Shown: positions 47,917-61,437 of the stretch, piece by piece
Layout of the letters: every line of letters starts with the position of its first letter
How positions within the stretch are numbered: the first letter of the stretch is position 1
DNA from: Osmia lignaria lignaria
Taxonomy: Eukaryota; Arthropoda; Insecta; Hymenoptera; Megachilidae
Assembly (NCBI RefSeq): GCF_051020975.1
Contig: NC_135042.1
Location: 836,001 to 900,000, forward strand
DNA length: 64,000 nucleotides
Reading direction: 5' to 3'
Notes under the pieces: generated by a model
The model's input: only the letters and a program-made list of their open reading frames with translations
Database searches by the model: none
What the model was told of the DNA's origin: nothing
Position numbers and translations under genes: made by a program

Positions 47917-50900
47917 TCAGATGCGTAGTTCTCGAGATATATCAAGATATTTAAAAGTTCCGAAGCCGCACCAACATAATAGAGATACAGAAACACCGTG
48001 GCCCCTCTCTTTGAGATAACTCTGCACTATTGCGAGCTGGAAATGCCACTTCCAGTTTAGCTGTGCAGAAGAAGAACAACAAGAAGCAAAAATATCTCGA
48101 AATATGTCCGTTAGGCGCCTTCCCTTGAGATAAATCTGCAAATATCTCGGAAACGAAGCGAGCTATGGCAAAATGTTAAGAGACCTTTTTTGTAGAGAAT
48201 TAAGTTTCCTACTTTTTATGTTCTATGATATTTTTTGATCAGATGCGTAGTTCTCGAGATATATCAAGATATTTAAAAGTTCCGAAGCCGCACCAACATA
48301 ATAGAGATGCAGAAACACCGTGGCCCCTTTCTTTGAGATAACTCTGCACTATTGCGAGCTGCAAATGCCACTTCCAGCTTAGCTGTGCAGAGGAAGAACA
48401 ACAAGAAGAAGAAATATCTCGAAATATGTCCGTCAGGCCAGTTCCTTTGAGCTGAATCTGCAAATATCTCGGAAACGAAGCGAGCTATGGCAAAATGTTA
48501 AGAGACGTTTTTTGTAGAGAATTATGTTTCCTACAATTTATGTTCTATGATATTTTTTGATCAGAAGCGTAGTTTTCGAGATATATCGAGATATTTAAAA
48601 GTTCCGAAGCCGCACCAACATAATAGAGATACAGAAACACCGTGCCCCCTTTCTTTGAGATAACTGTGCACTAGTGCGAGCCGCAAATGCCACTTCCAGC
48701 TTAGCTGTACAGAAGAAGAACAACAAGAAGAAGAAATATCTCGAAATATGTCCGTCAGGCCCCTTCCCTTGAGATAAATCTGCAAATATCTCGGAAACGA
48801 AGCGAGCTATGGCAAAATGTTAAGAGAGCGTTTTTGTAGAGAATTAAGTTTCCTACTTTTTATGTTCTATGATATTTTTTGATCAGATGCGAAGTTTTCG
48901 AGATATATCGAGATGTTTAAAAGTTCCGAAGCCGCACCAACATAATAGAGATACAGAAACACCGTGGCCCCTCTCTTTGAGATAACTCTGCACTATTGCG
49001 AGCTGAAATGCCACTTCCAGTTTAGCTGTGCAGAAGAAGAACAACAAGAAGAAGAAATATCTCGAAATATGTCCGTCAGGCCCCTTCCCTTGAGATAAAT
49101 CTGCAAATATCTCGGAAACGAAGAGAGCTATGGCAAAATGTTAAGTGACCTTTTTTGTAGAGAATTAAGTTTCCTACTTTTCACGTTCTATGATATTTTT
49201 TGATCAGAATCGTAGTTTTCGAGATATATCGAGATATTTAAAAGTTCCGAAGCCGCACCAACATAATAGAGATACAGAAACACCGTGGCCCCTTTCTTTG
49301 AGATAACTCTGCACTAGTGCGAGCAGCAAATGCCACTTCCAGCTTAGCTGTGCAGAAGAAGAACAACAAGAAGAAGAAATATCTCGAAATATGTCCGTCA
49401 GGCCCCTTCCCTTGAGATAAATCTGCAAATATCTCGGAAACGAAGAGAGCTATGGCAAAATGTTAAGAAACCTTTTTTGTAGAGAATTAAGTTTCCTACT
49501 TTTCATGTTCTATGATATTTTTTGATCAGAAGCGTAGTTTTCGAGATATATCGAGATATTTACAAGTTCCGAAGCCGCACCAACATAATAGAGATACAGA
49601 AACACCGTGGCCCCTTTCTTTGAGATAACTCTGCACTAGTGCGAGCCGCAAATGCCACTTCCAGCTTAGCTGTGCAGAAGAAGAACAACAAGAAGAAGAA
49701 ATATCTCGAAATATGTCCGTCAGGCCCCTTCCCTTGCGATAAATCTGCAAATATCTCGGAAACGATGCGAGCTATGGCAAAATGTTAAGAGACCTTTTTT
49801 GTAGAGAATTAAGTTTCCTACTTTTTATCTTCTATGATATTTTTTGATCAGATGCGTAGTTCTCGAGATATATCAAGATATTTAAAAGTTCCGAAGCCGC
49901 ACCAACATAATAGAGATACAGAAACACCGTGGCCCCTTTCTTTGAGATAACTCTGCACTGTTGCGAGCTGGAAATGCCACTTCCAGTTTAGCTGTGCAGA
50001 AGAAGAACAACAAGAAGCAAAAATATCTCGAAATATGTCCGTTAGGCCCCTTCCCTTGAGATAAATCTGCAAATATCTCGGAAACGAAGCGAGCTATGGC
50101 AAAATGTTAAGAGACCTTTTTTGTAGAGAATTAAGTTTCCTACTTTTTATGTTCTATGATATTTTTTGATCAGATGCGTAGTTCTCGAGATATATCAAGA
50201 TATTTAAAAGTTCCGAAGCCGCACCAACATAATAGAGATGCAGAAACACCGTGGCCCCTTTCTTTGAGATAACTCTGCACTATTGCGAGCTGCAAATGCC
50301 ACTTCCAGCTTAGCTGTGCAGAGAAAGAACAACAAGAAGAAGAAATATCTCGAAATATGTCCGTCAGGCCAGTTCCTTTGAGCTGAATCTGCAAATATCT
50401 CGGAAACGAAACGAGCTATGGCAAAATGTTAAGAGACGTTTTTTGTAGAGAATTATGTTTCCTACAATTTATGTTCTATGATATTTTTTGATCAGAAGCG
50501 TAGTTTTCGAGATATATCGAGATATTTAAAAGTTCCGAAGCCGCACCAACATAATAGAGATACAGAAACACCGTGCCCCCTTTCTTTGAGATAACTGTGC
50601 ACTAGTGCGAGCCGCAAATGCCACTTCCAGCTTAGCTGTACAGAAGAAGAACAACAAGAAGAAGAAATATCTCGAAATATGTCCGTCAGGCCCCTTCCCT
50701 TGAGATAAATCTGCAAATATCTCGGAAACGAAGCGAGCTATGGCAAAATGTTAAGAGAGCGTTTTTGTAGAGAATTAAGTTTCCTACTTTTCATGTTCTA
50801 TGATATTTTTTGATCAGAAGCGTAGTTTTCGAGATATATCGAGATATTTAAAAGTTCCGAAGCCGCACCAACATAATAGAGATACAGAAACACCGTGGCC

Positions 50901-51307
50901 CCTTTCTTTGAGATAACTCTGCACTAGTGCGAGCCGCAAATGCCACTTCCAGCTTAGCTGTGCAGAAGAAGAACAACAAGAAGAAGAAATATCTCGAAAT
51001 ATGTCCGTCAGGCCCCTTCCCTTGAGATAAATCTGCAAATATCTCGGAAACGAAGCGAGCTATGGCAAAATGTTAAGAGACCTTTTTTGTAGAGAATTAA
51101 GTTTCCTACTTTTTATCTTCTATAATATTTTTTGATCAGATGCGTAGTTCTCGAGATATATCAAGATATTTAAAAGTTCCGAAGCCGCACCAACATAATA
51201 GAGATACAGAAACACCGTGGCCCCTTTCTTTGAGATAACTCTGCACTATTGCGAGCTGGAAATGCCACTTCCAGTTTAGCTGTGCAGAAGAAGAACAACA
51301 AGAAGCA
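47917..51307 (+). repeat. 10-monomer HOR (3,219 bp), first copy
   Basis: Order: 47,917 (AAGCAAAAATATC, GTTAGG), 48,239 (GATGCAGAAAC, CCAGTTCC with GAGCTGAATC), 48,561 (CACCGTGCCCCC, CTGTACAG, AGAGAGCGTTTTTG), 48,883 (321 bp), 49,204, 49,526, then a four-monomer version 49,848, 50,170, 50,492, 50,814. At 51,136 the order restarts. The four-monomer version lacks the 48,883 and 49,204 types. Confidence 0.9.
48883..49203 (+). repeat. 321-bp monomer (GAGCTGAAATG)
   Basis: F-haplotype GAGCTGGAAATG has lost one G. The same deletion occurs at 52,102 and 55,965, marking one lineage copied by the large duplications. Also carries GAGATGTTTAAAAG and CCCCTCTCTTTG. Confidence 0.95.
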
Positions 51308-54300
51308 AAAATATCTCGAAATATGTCCGTTAGGCCCCTTCCCTTGAGATAAATCTGCAAATATCTCGGAAACGAAGCGAGCTATGGCAAAATGTTAAGA
51401 GACCTTTTTTGTAGAGAATTAAGTTTCCTACTTTTTATGTTCTATGATATTTTTTGATCAGATGCGTAGTTCTCGAGATATATCAAGATATTTAAAAGTT
51501 CCGAAGCCGCACCAACATAATAGAGATGCAGAAACACCGTGGCCCCTTTCTTTGAGATAACTCTGCACTATTGCGAGCTGCAAATGCCACTTCCAGCTTA
51601 GCTGTGCAGAGGAAGAACAACAAGAAGAAGAAATATCTCGAAATATGTCCGTCAGGCCAGTTCCTTTGAGCTGAATCTGCAAATATCTCGGAAACGAAAC
51701 GAGCTATGGCAAAATGTTAAGAGACGTTTTTTGTAGAGAATTATGTTTCCTACAATTTATGTTCTATGATATTTTTTGATCAGAAGCGTAGTTTTCGAGA
51801 TATATCGAGATATTTAAAAGTTCCGAAGCCGCACCAACATAATAGAGATACAGAAACACCGTGCCCCCTTTCTTTGAGATAACTGTGCACTAGTGCGAGC
51901 CGCAAATGCCACTTCCAGCTTAGCTGTACAGAAGAAGAACAACAAGAAGAAGAAATATCTCGAAATATGTCCGTCAGGCCCCTTCCCTTGAGATAAATCT
52001 GCAAATATCTCGGAAACGAAGCGAGCTATGGCAAAATGTTAAGAGAGCGTTTTTGTAGAGAATTAAGTTTCCTACTTTTTATGTTCTATGATATTTTTTG
52101 TTCAGATGCGTAGTTTTCGAGATATATCGAGATGTTTAAAAGTTCCGAAGCCGCACCAACATAATAGAGATACAGAAACACCGTGGCCCCTCTCTTTGAG
52201 ATAACTCTGCACTATTGCGAGCTGAAATGCCACTTCCAGTTTAGCTGTGCAGAAGAAGAACAACAAGAAGAAGAAATATCTCGAAATATGTCCGTCAGGC
52301 CCCTTCCCTTGAGATAAATCTGCAAATATCTCGGAAACGAAGAGAGCTATGGCAAAATGTTAAGAGACCTTTTTTGTAGAGAATTAAGTTTCCTACTTTT
52401 CACGTTCTATGATATTTTTTGATCAGAAGCGTAGTTTTCGAGATATATCGAGATATTTAAAAGTTCCGAAGCCGCACCAACATAATAGAGATACAGAAAC
52501 ACCGTGGCCCCTTTCTTTGAGATAACTCTGCACTAGTGCGAGCCGCAAATGCCACTTCCAGCTTAGCTGTGCAGAAGAAGAACAACAAGAAGAAGAAATA
52601 TCTCGAAATATGTCCGTCAGGCCCCTTCCCTTGAGATAAATCTGCAAATATCTCGGAAACGAAGAGAGCTATGGCAAAATGTTAAGAGACCTTTTTTGTA
52701 GAGAATTAAGTTTCCTACTTTTCATGTTCTATGATATTTTTTGATCAGAAGCGTAGTTTTCGAGATATATCGAGATATTTAAAAGTTCCGAAGCCGCACC
52801 AACATAATAGAGATACAGAAACACCGTGGCCCCTTTCTTTGAGATAACTCTGCACTAGTGCGAGCCGCAAATGCCACTTCCAGCTTAGCTGTGCAGAAGA
52901 AGAACAACAAGAAGAAGAAATATCTCGAAATATGTCCGTCAGGCCCCTTCCCTTGAGATAAATCTGCAAATATCTCGGAAACGAAGCGAGCTATGGCAAA
53001 ATGTTAAGAGACCTTTTTTGTAGAGAATTAAGTTTCCTACTTTTTATCTTCTATGATATTTTTTGATCAGATGGGTAGTTCTCGAGATATATCAAGATAT
53101 TTAAAAGTTCCGAAGCCGCACCAACATAATAGAGATACAGAAACACCGTGGCCCCTTTCTTTGAGATAACTCTGCACTATTGCGAGCTGGAAATGCCACT
53201 TTCAGTTTAGCTGTGCAGAAGAAGAACAACAAGAAGAAGAAATATCTCGAAATATGTCCGTCAGGCCCCTTCCCTTGAGATAAATCTGCAAATATCTCGG
53301 AAACGAAGCGAGCTATGGCAAAATGTTAAGAGACCTTTTTTGTAGAGAATTAAGTTTCCTACTTTTTATGTTCTATGATATTTTTTGATCAGATCCGTAG
53401 TTCTCGAGATATATCAAGATATTTAAAAGTTCCGAAGCCGCACCAACATAATAGAGATACAGAAACACCGTGGCCCCTTTCTTTGAGATAACTCTGCACT
53501 ATTGCGAGCTGCAAATGCCACTACCAGCTTAGCTGTGCAGAAGAAGAACAACAAGAAGAAGAAATATCTCGAAATATGTCCGTCAGGCCCCTTCCCTTGA
53601 GATGAATCTGCAAATATCTCGGAAACGAAGCGAGCTATGGCAAAATGTTAAGAGACCTTTTTTGTAGAGAATTATGTTTCCTACAATTTATGTTCTATGA
53701 TATTTTTTGATCAGAAGCGTAGTTTTCGAGATATATCGAGATATTTAAAAATTCCGAAGCCGCACCAACATAATAGAGATACGGAAACACCGTGGGCCCT
53801 TTCTTTGAGACAACTCTGCACTATTGCGAGCTGCAAATGCCACTTCCAGCTTAGCTGTGCAGAAGAAGAACAACAAGAAGAAGAAATATCTCGAAATATG
53901 TCCGTCAGGCCCCTTCCCTTGAGATAAATCTGCAAATATCTCGGAAACGAAGCGAGCTATGGCAAAATGTTAAGAGACCTTTTTTGTAGAGAATTAAGTT
54001 TCCTACTCTTTATGTTCTATGATATTTTTCGATCAGGTGCGTAGTTCTCGAGATATATCAAGATATTTAACAGTTCCGAAGCCGCACCAACATAATAGAG
54101 ATACAGAAACACCGTGGCCCCTTTCTTTGAGATAACTCTGCACTATTGCGAGCTGTAAATGCCACTTCCAGCTTAGCTGTGCAGAAGAAAAACAACAAGA
54201 AGAAGAAATATCTCGAAATATGTCCGTCAGGCCCCTTCCCTTGAGATAAATTTGCAAATATCTCGGAAACGAAGCGAGCTATGGCCAAATGTTAAGAGAT

Positions 54301-55171
54301 CTTTTTTGTAGAGAATTAGGTTGCCTACTTTTTATGTTCTATGATATTTTTTGATCAGATGCGTAGTTCTCGAGATATATCAAGATATTTAAAAGTTCCG
54401 AAGCCGCACCAACATAATAGAGATACAGAAACACCGTGGCCCCTTTCTTTGAGATAACTCTGCACTATTGCGAGCTGCAAATGTCACTTCCAGCTTAGCT
54501 GTGCAGAAGAAGAACAACAAGAAGAAGAAATATCTCGAAACATGTCCGTCAGGCCCCTTCCCTTGAGATAAATCTGCAAATATCTCGGAAACGAAGCGAG
54601 CTATGGCAAAATGTTAAGAGACTTTATTTGTAGGGAATTATGTTTCCTACAATTTATGTTCTATGATATTTTTTGATCAGAAGCGTAGTTTTCGAGATAT
54701 ATCGAGATATTTAAAAGTTCCGAAGCCGCACCAACATAATAGAGATACAGAAACACCGTGGCCCCTTTCTTTGAGATAACTCTGCACTATTGCGAGCTGG
54801 AAATGCCACTTCCAGTTTAGCTGTGCAGAAGAAGAACAACAAGAAGAAGAAATATCTCGAAACATGTCCGTCAGGCCCCTTCCCTTGAGATAAATCTGCA
54901 AATATCTCGGAAACGAAGCGAGCTATGGCAAAATGTTAAGAGAGCTTTTTTGTGGAGAATTAAGTTTGCTACTTTCTATGTTCTATGATATTTTTTGATC
55001 AGATGCGTAGTTCTCGAGATATATCAAGATATTTAAAAGTTCCGAAGCCGCACCAAGATAATAGAGATACAGAAACACCGTGGCCCCTTTCTTTGAGATA
55101 ACTCTGCACTATTTCGAGCTGCAAATGCCACTCCCAGCATAGCTGTGCAGAAGAAGAACAACAAGAAGAAG
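51308..55171 (+). repeat. 12-monomer HOR (3,863 bp), copy 1
   Basis: Contains the right end of 51,136, then 51,458, 51,780, 52,102 (321 bp), 52,423, 52,745, 53,067, 53,389, 53,711, 54,033, 54,355, 54,677 and the left part of 54,999. Comparing it by eye with copy 2, I found only about five substitutions: GAGGAAG/GAGAAAG, GTTAAGAG/GTTCAGAG, GGCCCC/GGCGCC, GACAACTC/GATAACTC and CTTCCAGC/CTTACAGC. Confidence 0.93.
52102..52422 (+). repeat. 321-bp monomer (GAGCTGAAATG)
   Basis: Same one-base deletion as 48,883. It begins TTGTTCAGATGCG, shared only with 55,965, so the register site TGATCA is lost. Confidence 0.95.
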
Positions 55172-58100
55172 AAATATCTCGAAATATGTCCGTTAGGCCC
55201 CTTCCCTTGAGATAAATCTGCAAATATCTCGGAAACGAAGCGAGCTATGGCAAAATGTTAAGAGACCTTTTTTGTAGAGAATTAAGTTTCCTACTTTTTA
55301 TGTTCTATGATATTTTTTGATCAGATGCGTAGTTCTCGAGATATATCAAGATATTTAAAAGTTCCGAAGCCGCACCAACATAATAGAGATGCAGAAACAC
55401 CGTGGCCCCTTTCTTTGAGATAACTCTGCACTATTGCGAGCTGCAAATGCCACTTCCAGCTTAGCTGTGCAGAGAAAGAACAACAAGAAGAAGAAATATC
55501 TCGAAATATGTCCGTCAGGCCAGTTCCTTTGAGCTGAATCTGCAAATATCTCGGAAACGAAACGAGCTATGGCAAAATGTTCAGAGACGTTTTTTGTAGA
55601 GAATTATGTTTCCTACAATTTATGTTCTATGATATTTTTTGATCAGAAGCGTAGTTTTCGAGATATATCGAGATATTTAAAAGTTCCGAAGCCGCACCAA
55701 CATAATAGAGATACAGAAACACCGTGCCCCCTTTCTTTGAGATAACTGTGCACTAGTGCGAGCCGCAAATGCCACTTCCAGCTTAGCTGTACAGAAGAAG
55801 AACAACAAGAAGAAGAAATATCTCGAAATATGTCCGTCAGGCCCCTTCCCTTGAGATAAATCTGCAAATATCTCGGAAACGAAGCGAGCTATGGCAAAAT
55901 GTTAAGAGAGCGTTTTTGTAGAGAATTAAGTTTCCTACTTTTTATGTTCTATGATATTTTTTGTTCAGATGCGTAGTTTTCGAGATATATCGAGATGTTT
56001 AAAAGTTCCGAAGCCGCACCAACATAATAGAGATACAGAAACACCGTGGCCCCTCTCTTTGAGATAACTCTGCACTATTGCGAGCTGAAATGCCACTTCC
56101 AGTTTAGCTGTGCAGAAGAAGAACAACAAGAAGAAGAAATATCTCGAAATATGTCCGTCAGGCCCCTTCCCTTGAGATAAATCTGCAAATATCTCGGAAA
56201 CGAAGAGAGCTATGGCAAAATGTTAAGAGACCTTTTTTGTAGAGAATTAAGTTTCCTACTTTTCACGTTCTATGATATTTTTTGATCAGAAGCGTAGTTT
56301 TCGAGATATATCGAGATATTTAAAAGTTCCGAAGCCGCACCAACATAATAGAGATACAGAAACACCGTGGCCCCTTTCTTTGAGATAACTCTGCACTAGT
56401 GCGAGCCGCAAATGCCACTTCCAGCTTAGCTGTGCAGAAGAAGAACAACAAGAAGAAGAAATATCTCGAAATATGTCCGTCAGGCCCCTTCCCTTGAGAT
56501 AAATCTGCAAATATCTCGGAAACGAAGAGAGCTATGGCAAAATGTTAAGAGACCTTTTTTGTAGAGAATTAAGTTTCCTACTTTTCATGTTCTATGATAT
56601 TTTTTGATCAGAAGCGTAGTTTTCGAGATATATCGAGATATTTAAAAGTTCCGAAGCCGCACCAACATAATAGAGATACAGAAACACCGTGGCCCCTTTC
56701 TTTGAGATAACTCTGCACTAGTGCGAGCCGCAAATGCCACTTCCAGCTTAGCTGTGCAGAAGAAGAACAACAAGAAGAAGAAATATCTCGAAATATGTCC
56801 GTCAGGCCCCTTCCCTTGAGATAAATCTGCAAATATCTCGGAAACGAAGCGAGCTATGGCAAAATGTTAAGAGACCTTTTTTGTAGAGAATTAAGTTTCC
56901 TACTTTTTATCTTCTATGATATTTTTTGATCAGATGGGTAGTTCTCGAGATATATCAAGATATTTAAAAGTTCCGAAGCCGCACCAACATAATAGAGATA
57001 CAGAAACACCGTGGCGCCTTTCTTTGAGATAACTCTGCACTATTGCGAGCTGGAAATGCCACTTTCAGTTTAGCTGTGCAGAAGAAGAACAACAAGAAGA
57101 AGAAATATCTCGAAATATGTCCGTCAGGCCCCTTCCCTTGAGATAAATCTGCAAATATCTCGGAAACGAAGCGAGCTATGGCAAAATGTTAAGAGACCTT
57201 TTTTGTAGAGAATTAAGTTTCCTACTTTTTATGTTCTATGATATTTTTTGATCAGATCCGTAGTTCTCGAGATATATCAAGATATTTAAAAGTTCCGAAG
57301 CCGCACCAACATAATAGAGATACAGAAACACCGTGGCCCCTTTCTTTGAGATAACTCTGCACTATTGCGAGCTGCAAATGCCACTACCAGCTTAGCTGTG
57401 CAGAAGAAGAACAACAAGAAGAAGAAATATCTCGAAATATGTCCGTCAGGCCCCTTCCCTTGAGATGAATCTGCAAATATCTCGGAAACGAAGCGAGCTA
57501 TGGCAAAATGTTAAGAGACCTTTTTTGTAGAGAATTATGTTTCCTACAATTTATGTTCTATGATATTTTTTGATCAGAAGCGTAGTTTTCGAGATATATC
57601 GAGATATTTAAAAATTCCGAAGCCGCACCAACATAATAGAGATACGGAAACACCGTGGGCCCTTTCTTTGAGATAACTCTGCACTATTGCGAGCTGCAAA
57701 TGCCACTTACAGCTTAGCTGTGCAGAAGAAGAACAACAAGAAGAAGAAATATCTCGAAATATGTCCGTCAGGCCCCTTCCCTTGAGATAAATCTGCAAAT
57801 ATCTCGGAAACGAAGCGAGCTATGGCAAAATGTTAAGAGACCTTTTTTGTAGAGAATTAAGTTTCCTACTCTTTATGTTCTATGATATTTTTCGATCAGG
57901 TGCGTAGTTCTCGAGATATATCAAGATATTTAACAGTTCCGAAGCCGCACCAACATAATAGAGATACAGAAACACCGTGGCCCCTTTCTTTGAGATAACT
58001 CTGCACTATTGCGAGCTGTAAATGCCACTTCCAGCTTAGCTGTGCAGAAGAAAAACAACAAGAAGAAGAAATATCTCGAAATATGTCCGTCAGGCCCCTT

Positions 58101-59034
58101 CCCTTGAGATAAATTTGCAAATATCTCGGAAACGAAGCGAGCTATGGCCAAATGTTAAGAGATCTTTTTTGTAGAGAATTAGGTTGCCTACTTTTTATGT
58201 TCTATGATATTTTTTGATCAGATGCGTAGTTCTCGAGATATATCAAGATATTTAAAAGTTCCGAAGCCGCACCAACATAATAGAGATACAGAAACACCGT
58301 GGCCCCTTTCTTTGAGATAACTCTGCACTATTGCGAGCTGCAAATGTCACTTCCAGCTTAGCTGTGCAGAAGAAGAACAACAAGAAGAAGAAATATCTCG
58401 AAACATGTCCGTCAGGCCCCTTCCCTTGAGATAAATCTGCAAATATCTCGGAAACGAAGCGAGCTATGGCAAAATGTTAAGAGACTTTATTTGTAGGGAA
58501 TTATGTTTCCTACAATTTATGTTCTATGATATTTTTTGATCAGAAGCGTAGTTTTCGAGATATATCGAGATATTTAAAAGTTCCGAAGCCGCACCAACAT
58601 AATAGAGATACAGAAACACCGTGGCCCCTTTCTTTGAGATAACTCTGCACTATTGCGAGCTGGAAATGCCACTTCCAGTTTAGCTGTGCAGAAGAAGAAC
58701 AACAAGAAGAAGAAATATCTCGAAACATGTCCGTCAGGCCCCTTCCCTTGAGATAAATCTGCAAATATCTCGGAAACGAAGCGAGCTATGGCAAAATGTT
58801 AAGAGAGCTTTTTTGTGGAGAATTAAGTTTGCTACTTTCTATGTTCTATGATATTTTTTGATCAGATGCGTAGTTCTCGAGATATATCAAGATATTTAAA
58901 AGTTCCGAAGCCGCACCAAGATAATAGAGATACAGAAACACCGTGGCCCCTTTCTTTGAGATAACTCTGCACTATTTCGAGCTGCAAATGCCACTCCCAG
59001 CATAGCTGTGCAGAAGAAGAACAACAAGAAGAAG
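55172..59034 (+). repeat. 12-monomer HOR (3,863 bp), copy 2
   Basis: Repeats copy 1 monomer for monomer (55,321 = 51,458; 55,643 = 51,780; 55,965 = 52,102; and so on to 58,862 = 54,999). The monomer at 54,999 is the junction: its left part has CACTCCCAGCATAGC like 58,862, and its right part has GTTAGG (T at 55,194) like 51,136, whereas 58,862 has GTCAGG. Confidence 0.93.
55965..56285 (+). repeat. 321-bp monomer (GAGCTGAAATG)
   Basis: Third copy of the one-base deletion lineage, produced by the 3,863-bp duplication. Confidence 0.95.
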
Positions 59035-61437
59035 AAATATCTCGAAATATGTCCGTCAGGCCCCTTCCCTTGAGATAAATCTGCAAATATCTCGGAAACG
59101 AAGCGAGCTATGGCAAAATGTTAAGAGACCTTTTTTGTAGAGAATTATGTTTCCTACAATTTATCTTCTATGATATTTTTTGATCAGATGCGTAGTTCTC
59201 GAGATATATCAAGATATTTAAAAGTTCCGAAGGCGCACCAACATAATAGAGATACAGAAACACCGTGGCCCCTCTCTTTGAGATAACTCTGCACTATTGC
59301 GAGCTGGAAATGCCACTTCCAGTTTAGCTGTGCAGAAGAAGAACAACAAGAAGAAGAAATATCTCGAAATATGTCCGTTAGGCCCCTTCCCTTGAGATAA
59401 ATCTGCAAATATCTCGGAAACGAAGCGAGCTATGGCAAAATGTTAAGAGACCTTTTTTGTAGAGAGTTAAGTTTCCTACTTTTTATGTTCTATGATATTT
59501 TTTGATCAGATGGGTAGTTCTCGAGATATATCAAGATATTTAAAAGTTCCGAAGCCGCACCAACATAATAGAGCTACAGAAACACCGTGGCCCCTTTCTT
59601 TGAGATAACTCTGCACTATTGCGAGCTGGAAATGCCACTTCCAGTTTAGCTGTGCAGAAGAAGAACAACAAGAAGAAGAAATATCTCGAAATATGTCCGT
59701 CAGGCCCCTTCCCTTGAGATAAATCTGCAAATATCTCGGAAACGAAGCGAGCTATGGCAAAATGTTAAGAGACCTTTTCTGTAGAGAATTAAGTTTCCTA
59801 CTTTTTATGTTCTATGATATTTTTTGATCAGAACCGTAGTTTTCGAGATATATCGAGATATTTAAAAATTCCGAAGCCGCACCAACATAATAGAGATACG
59901 GAAACACCGTGGCCCCTTTCTTTGAGATAACTCTGCACTATTGCGAGCTGGAAATGCCACTTCCAGTTTAGCTGTGCAGAAGAAGAACAACAAGAAGAAG
60001 AAATATCTCGAAATATGTCCGTCAGGCCCCTTCCCTTGAGATAAATCTGCAAATATCTCGGAAACGAAGCGAGCTATGGCAAAATGTTAAGAGACCTTTT
60101 TTGTAGAGAATTAAGTTTCCTACTTTTTATGTTCTATGATATTTTTTGATCAGATCCGTAGTTCTCGAGATATATCAAGATATTTAAAAGTTCCGAAGCC
60201 GCACCAACATAATAGAGATACAGAAACACCGTGGCCCCTTTCTTTGAGATAACTCTGCACTATTGCGAGCTCCAAATGCCACTACCAGCTTAGCTGTGCA
60301 GAAGAAGAACAACAAGAAGAAGAAATATCTCGAAATATGTCCGTCAGGCCCCTTCCCTTGAGATGAATCTGCAAATATCTCGGAAACGAAGCGAGCTATG
60401 GCAAAATGTTAAGAGACCTTTTTTGTAGAGAATTATGTTTCCTACAATTTATGTTCTATGATATTTTTTGATCAGAAGCGTAGTTTTCGAGATATATCGA
60501 GATATTTAAAAATTCCGAAGCCGCACCAACATAATAGAGATACGGAAACACCGTGGCCCCTTTCTTTGAGATAACTCTGCACTATTGCGAGCTGCAAATG
60601 CCACTTCCAGCTTAGCTGTGCAGAAGAAGAACAACAAGAAGAAGAAATATCTCGAAATATGTCCGTCAGGCCCCTTCCCTTGAGATAAATCTGCAAATAT
60701 CTCGGAAACGAAGCGAGCTATGGCAAAATGTTAAGAGACCTTTTTTGTAGAGAATTAAGTTTCCTACTCTTTATGTTCTATGATATTTTTCGATCAGGTG
60801 CGTAGTTCTCGAGATATATCAAGATATTTAACAGTTCCGAAGCCGCACCAACATAATAGAGATACAGAAACACCGTGGCCCCTTTCTTTGAGATAACTCT
60901 GCACTATTGCGAGCTGTAAATGCCACTTCCAGCTTAGCTGTGCAGAAGAAGAACAACAAGAAGAAGAAATATCTCGAAATATGTCCGTCAGGCCCCTTCC
61001 CTTGAGATAAATTTGCAAATATCTCGGAAACGAAGCGAGCTATGGCCAAATGTTAAGAGATCTTTTTTGTAGAGAATTAGGTTGCCTACTTTTTATGTTC
61101 TATCATATTTTTTGATCAGATGCGTAGTTCTCGAGATATATCAAGATATTTAAAAGTTCCGAAGCCGCACCAACATAATAGAGATACAGAAACACCGTGG
61201 CCCCTTTCTTTGAGATAACTCTGCACTATTGCGAGCTGCAAATGTCACTTCCAGCTTAGCTGTGCAGAAGAAGAACAACAAGAAGAAGAAATATCTCGAA
61301 ACATGTCCGTCAGGCCCCTTCCCTTGAGATAAATCTGCAAATATCTCGGAAACGAAGCGAGCTATGGCAAAATGTTAAGAGACTTTATTTGTAGGGAATT
61401 ATGTTTCCTACAATTTATGTTCTATGATATTTTTTGA
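59035..61437 (+). repeat. 7-monomer unit containing a partial third copy of the 12-mer
   Basis: Monomers 59,184 (GAAGGCGCACC), 59,506 (GATGGGTAG, AGAGCTACAG, AGAGAGTTAAG upstream), 59,828 (GAACCGTAG), then 60,150, 60,472, 60,794 and 61,116. The last four match 57,252, 57,574, 57,896 and 58,218 at 2,898 bp (nine monomers), including TTAGGTTGCC and GACTTTATTTGTAGGG. Confidence 0.85.

Noticed and set aside
53697..53927. Plus-strand frames of 65-76 codons (also 44,779-44,976)
   Set aside because: Isolated chance openings in the satellite; the same region in neighbouring monomers is closed by stops.
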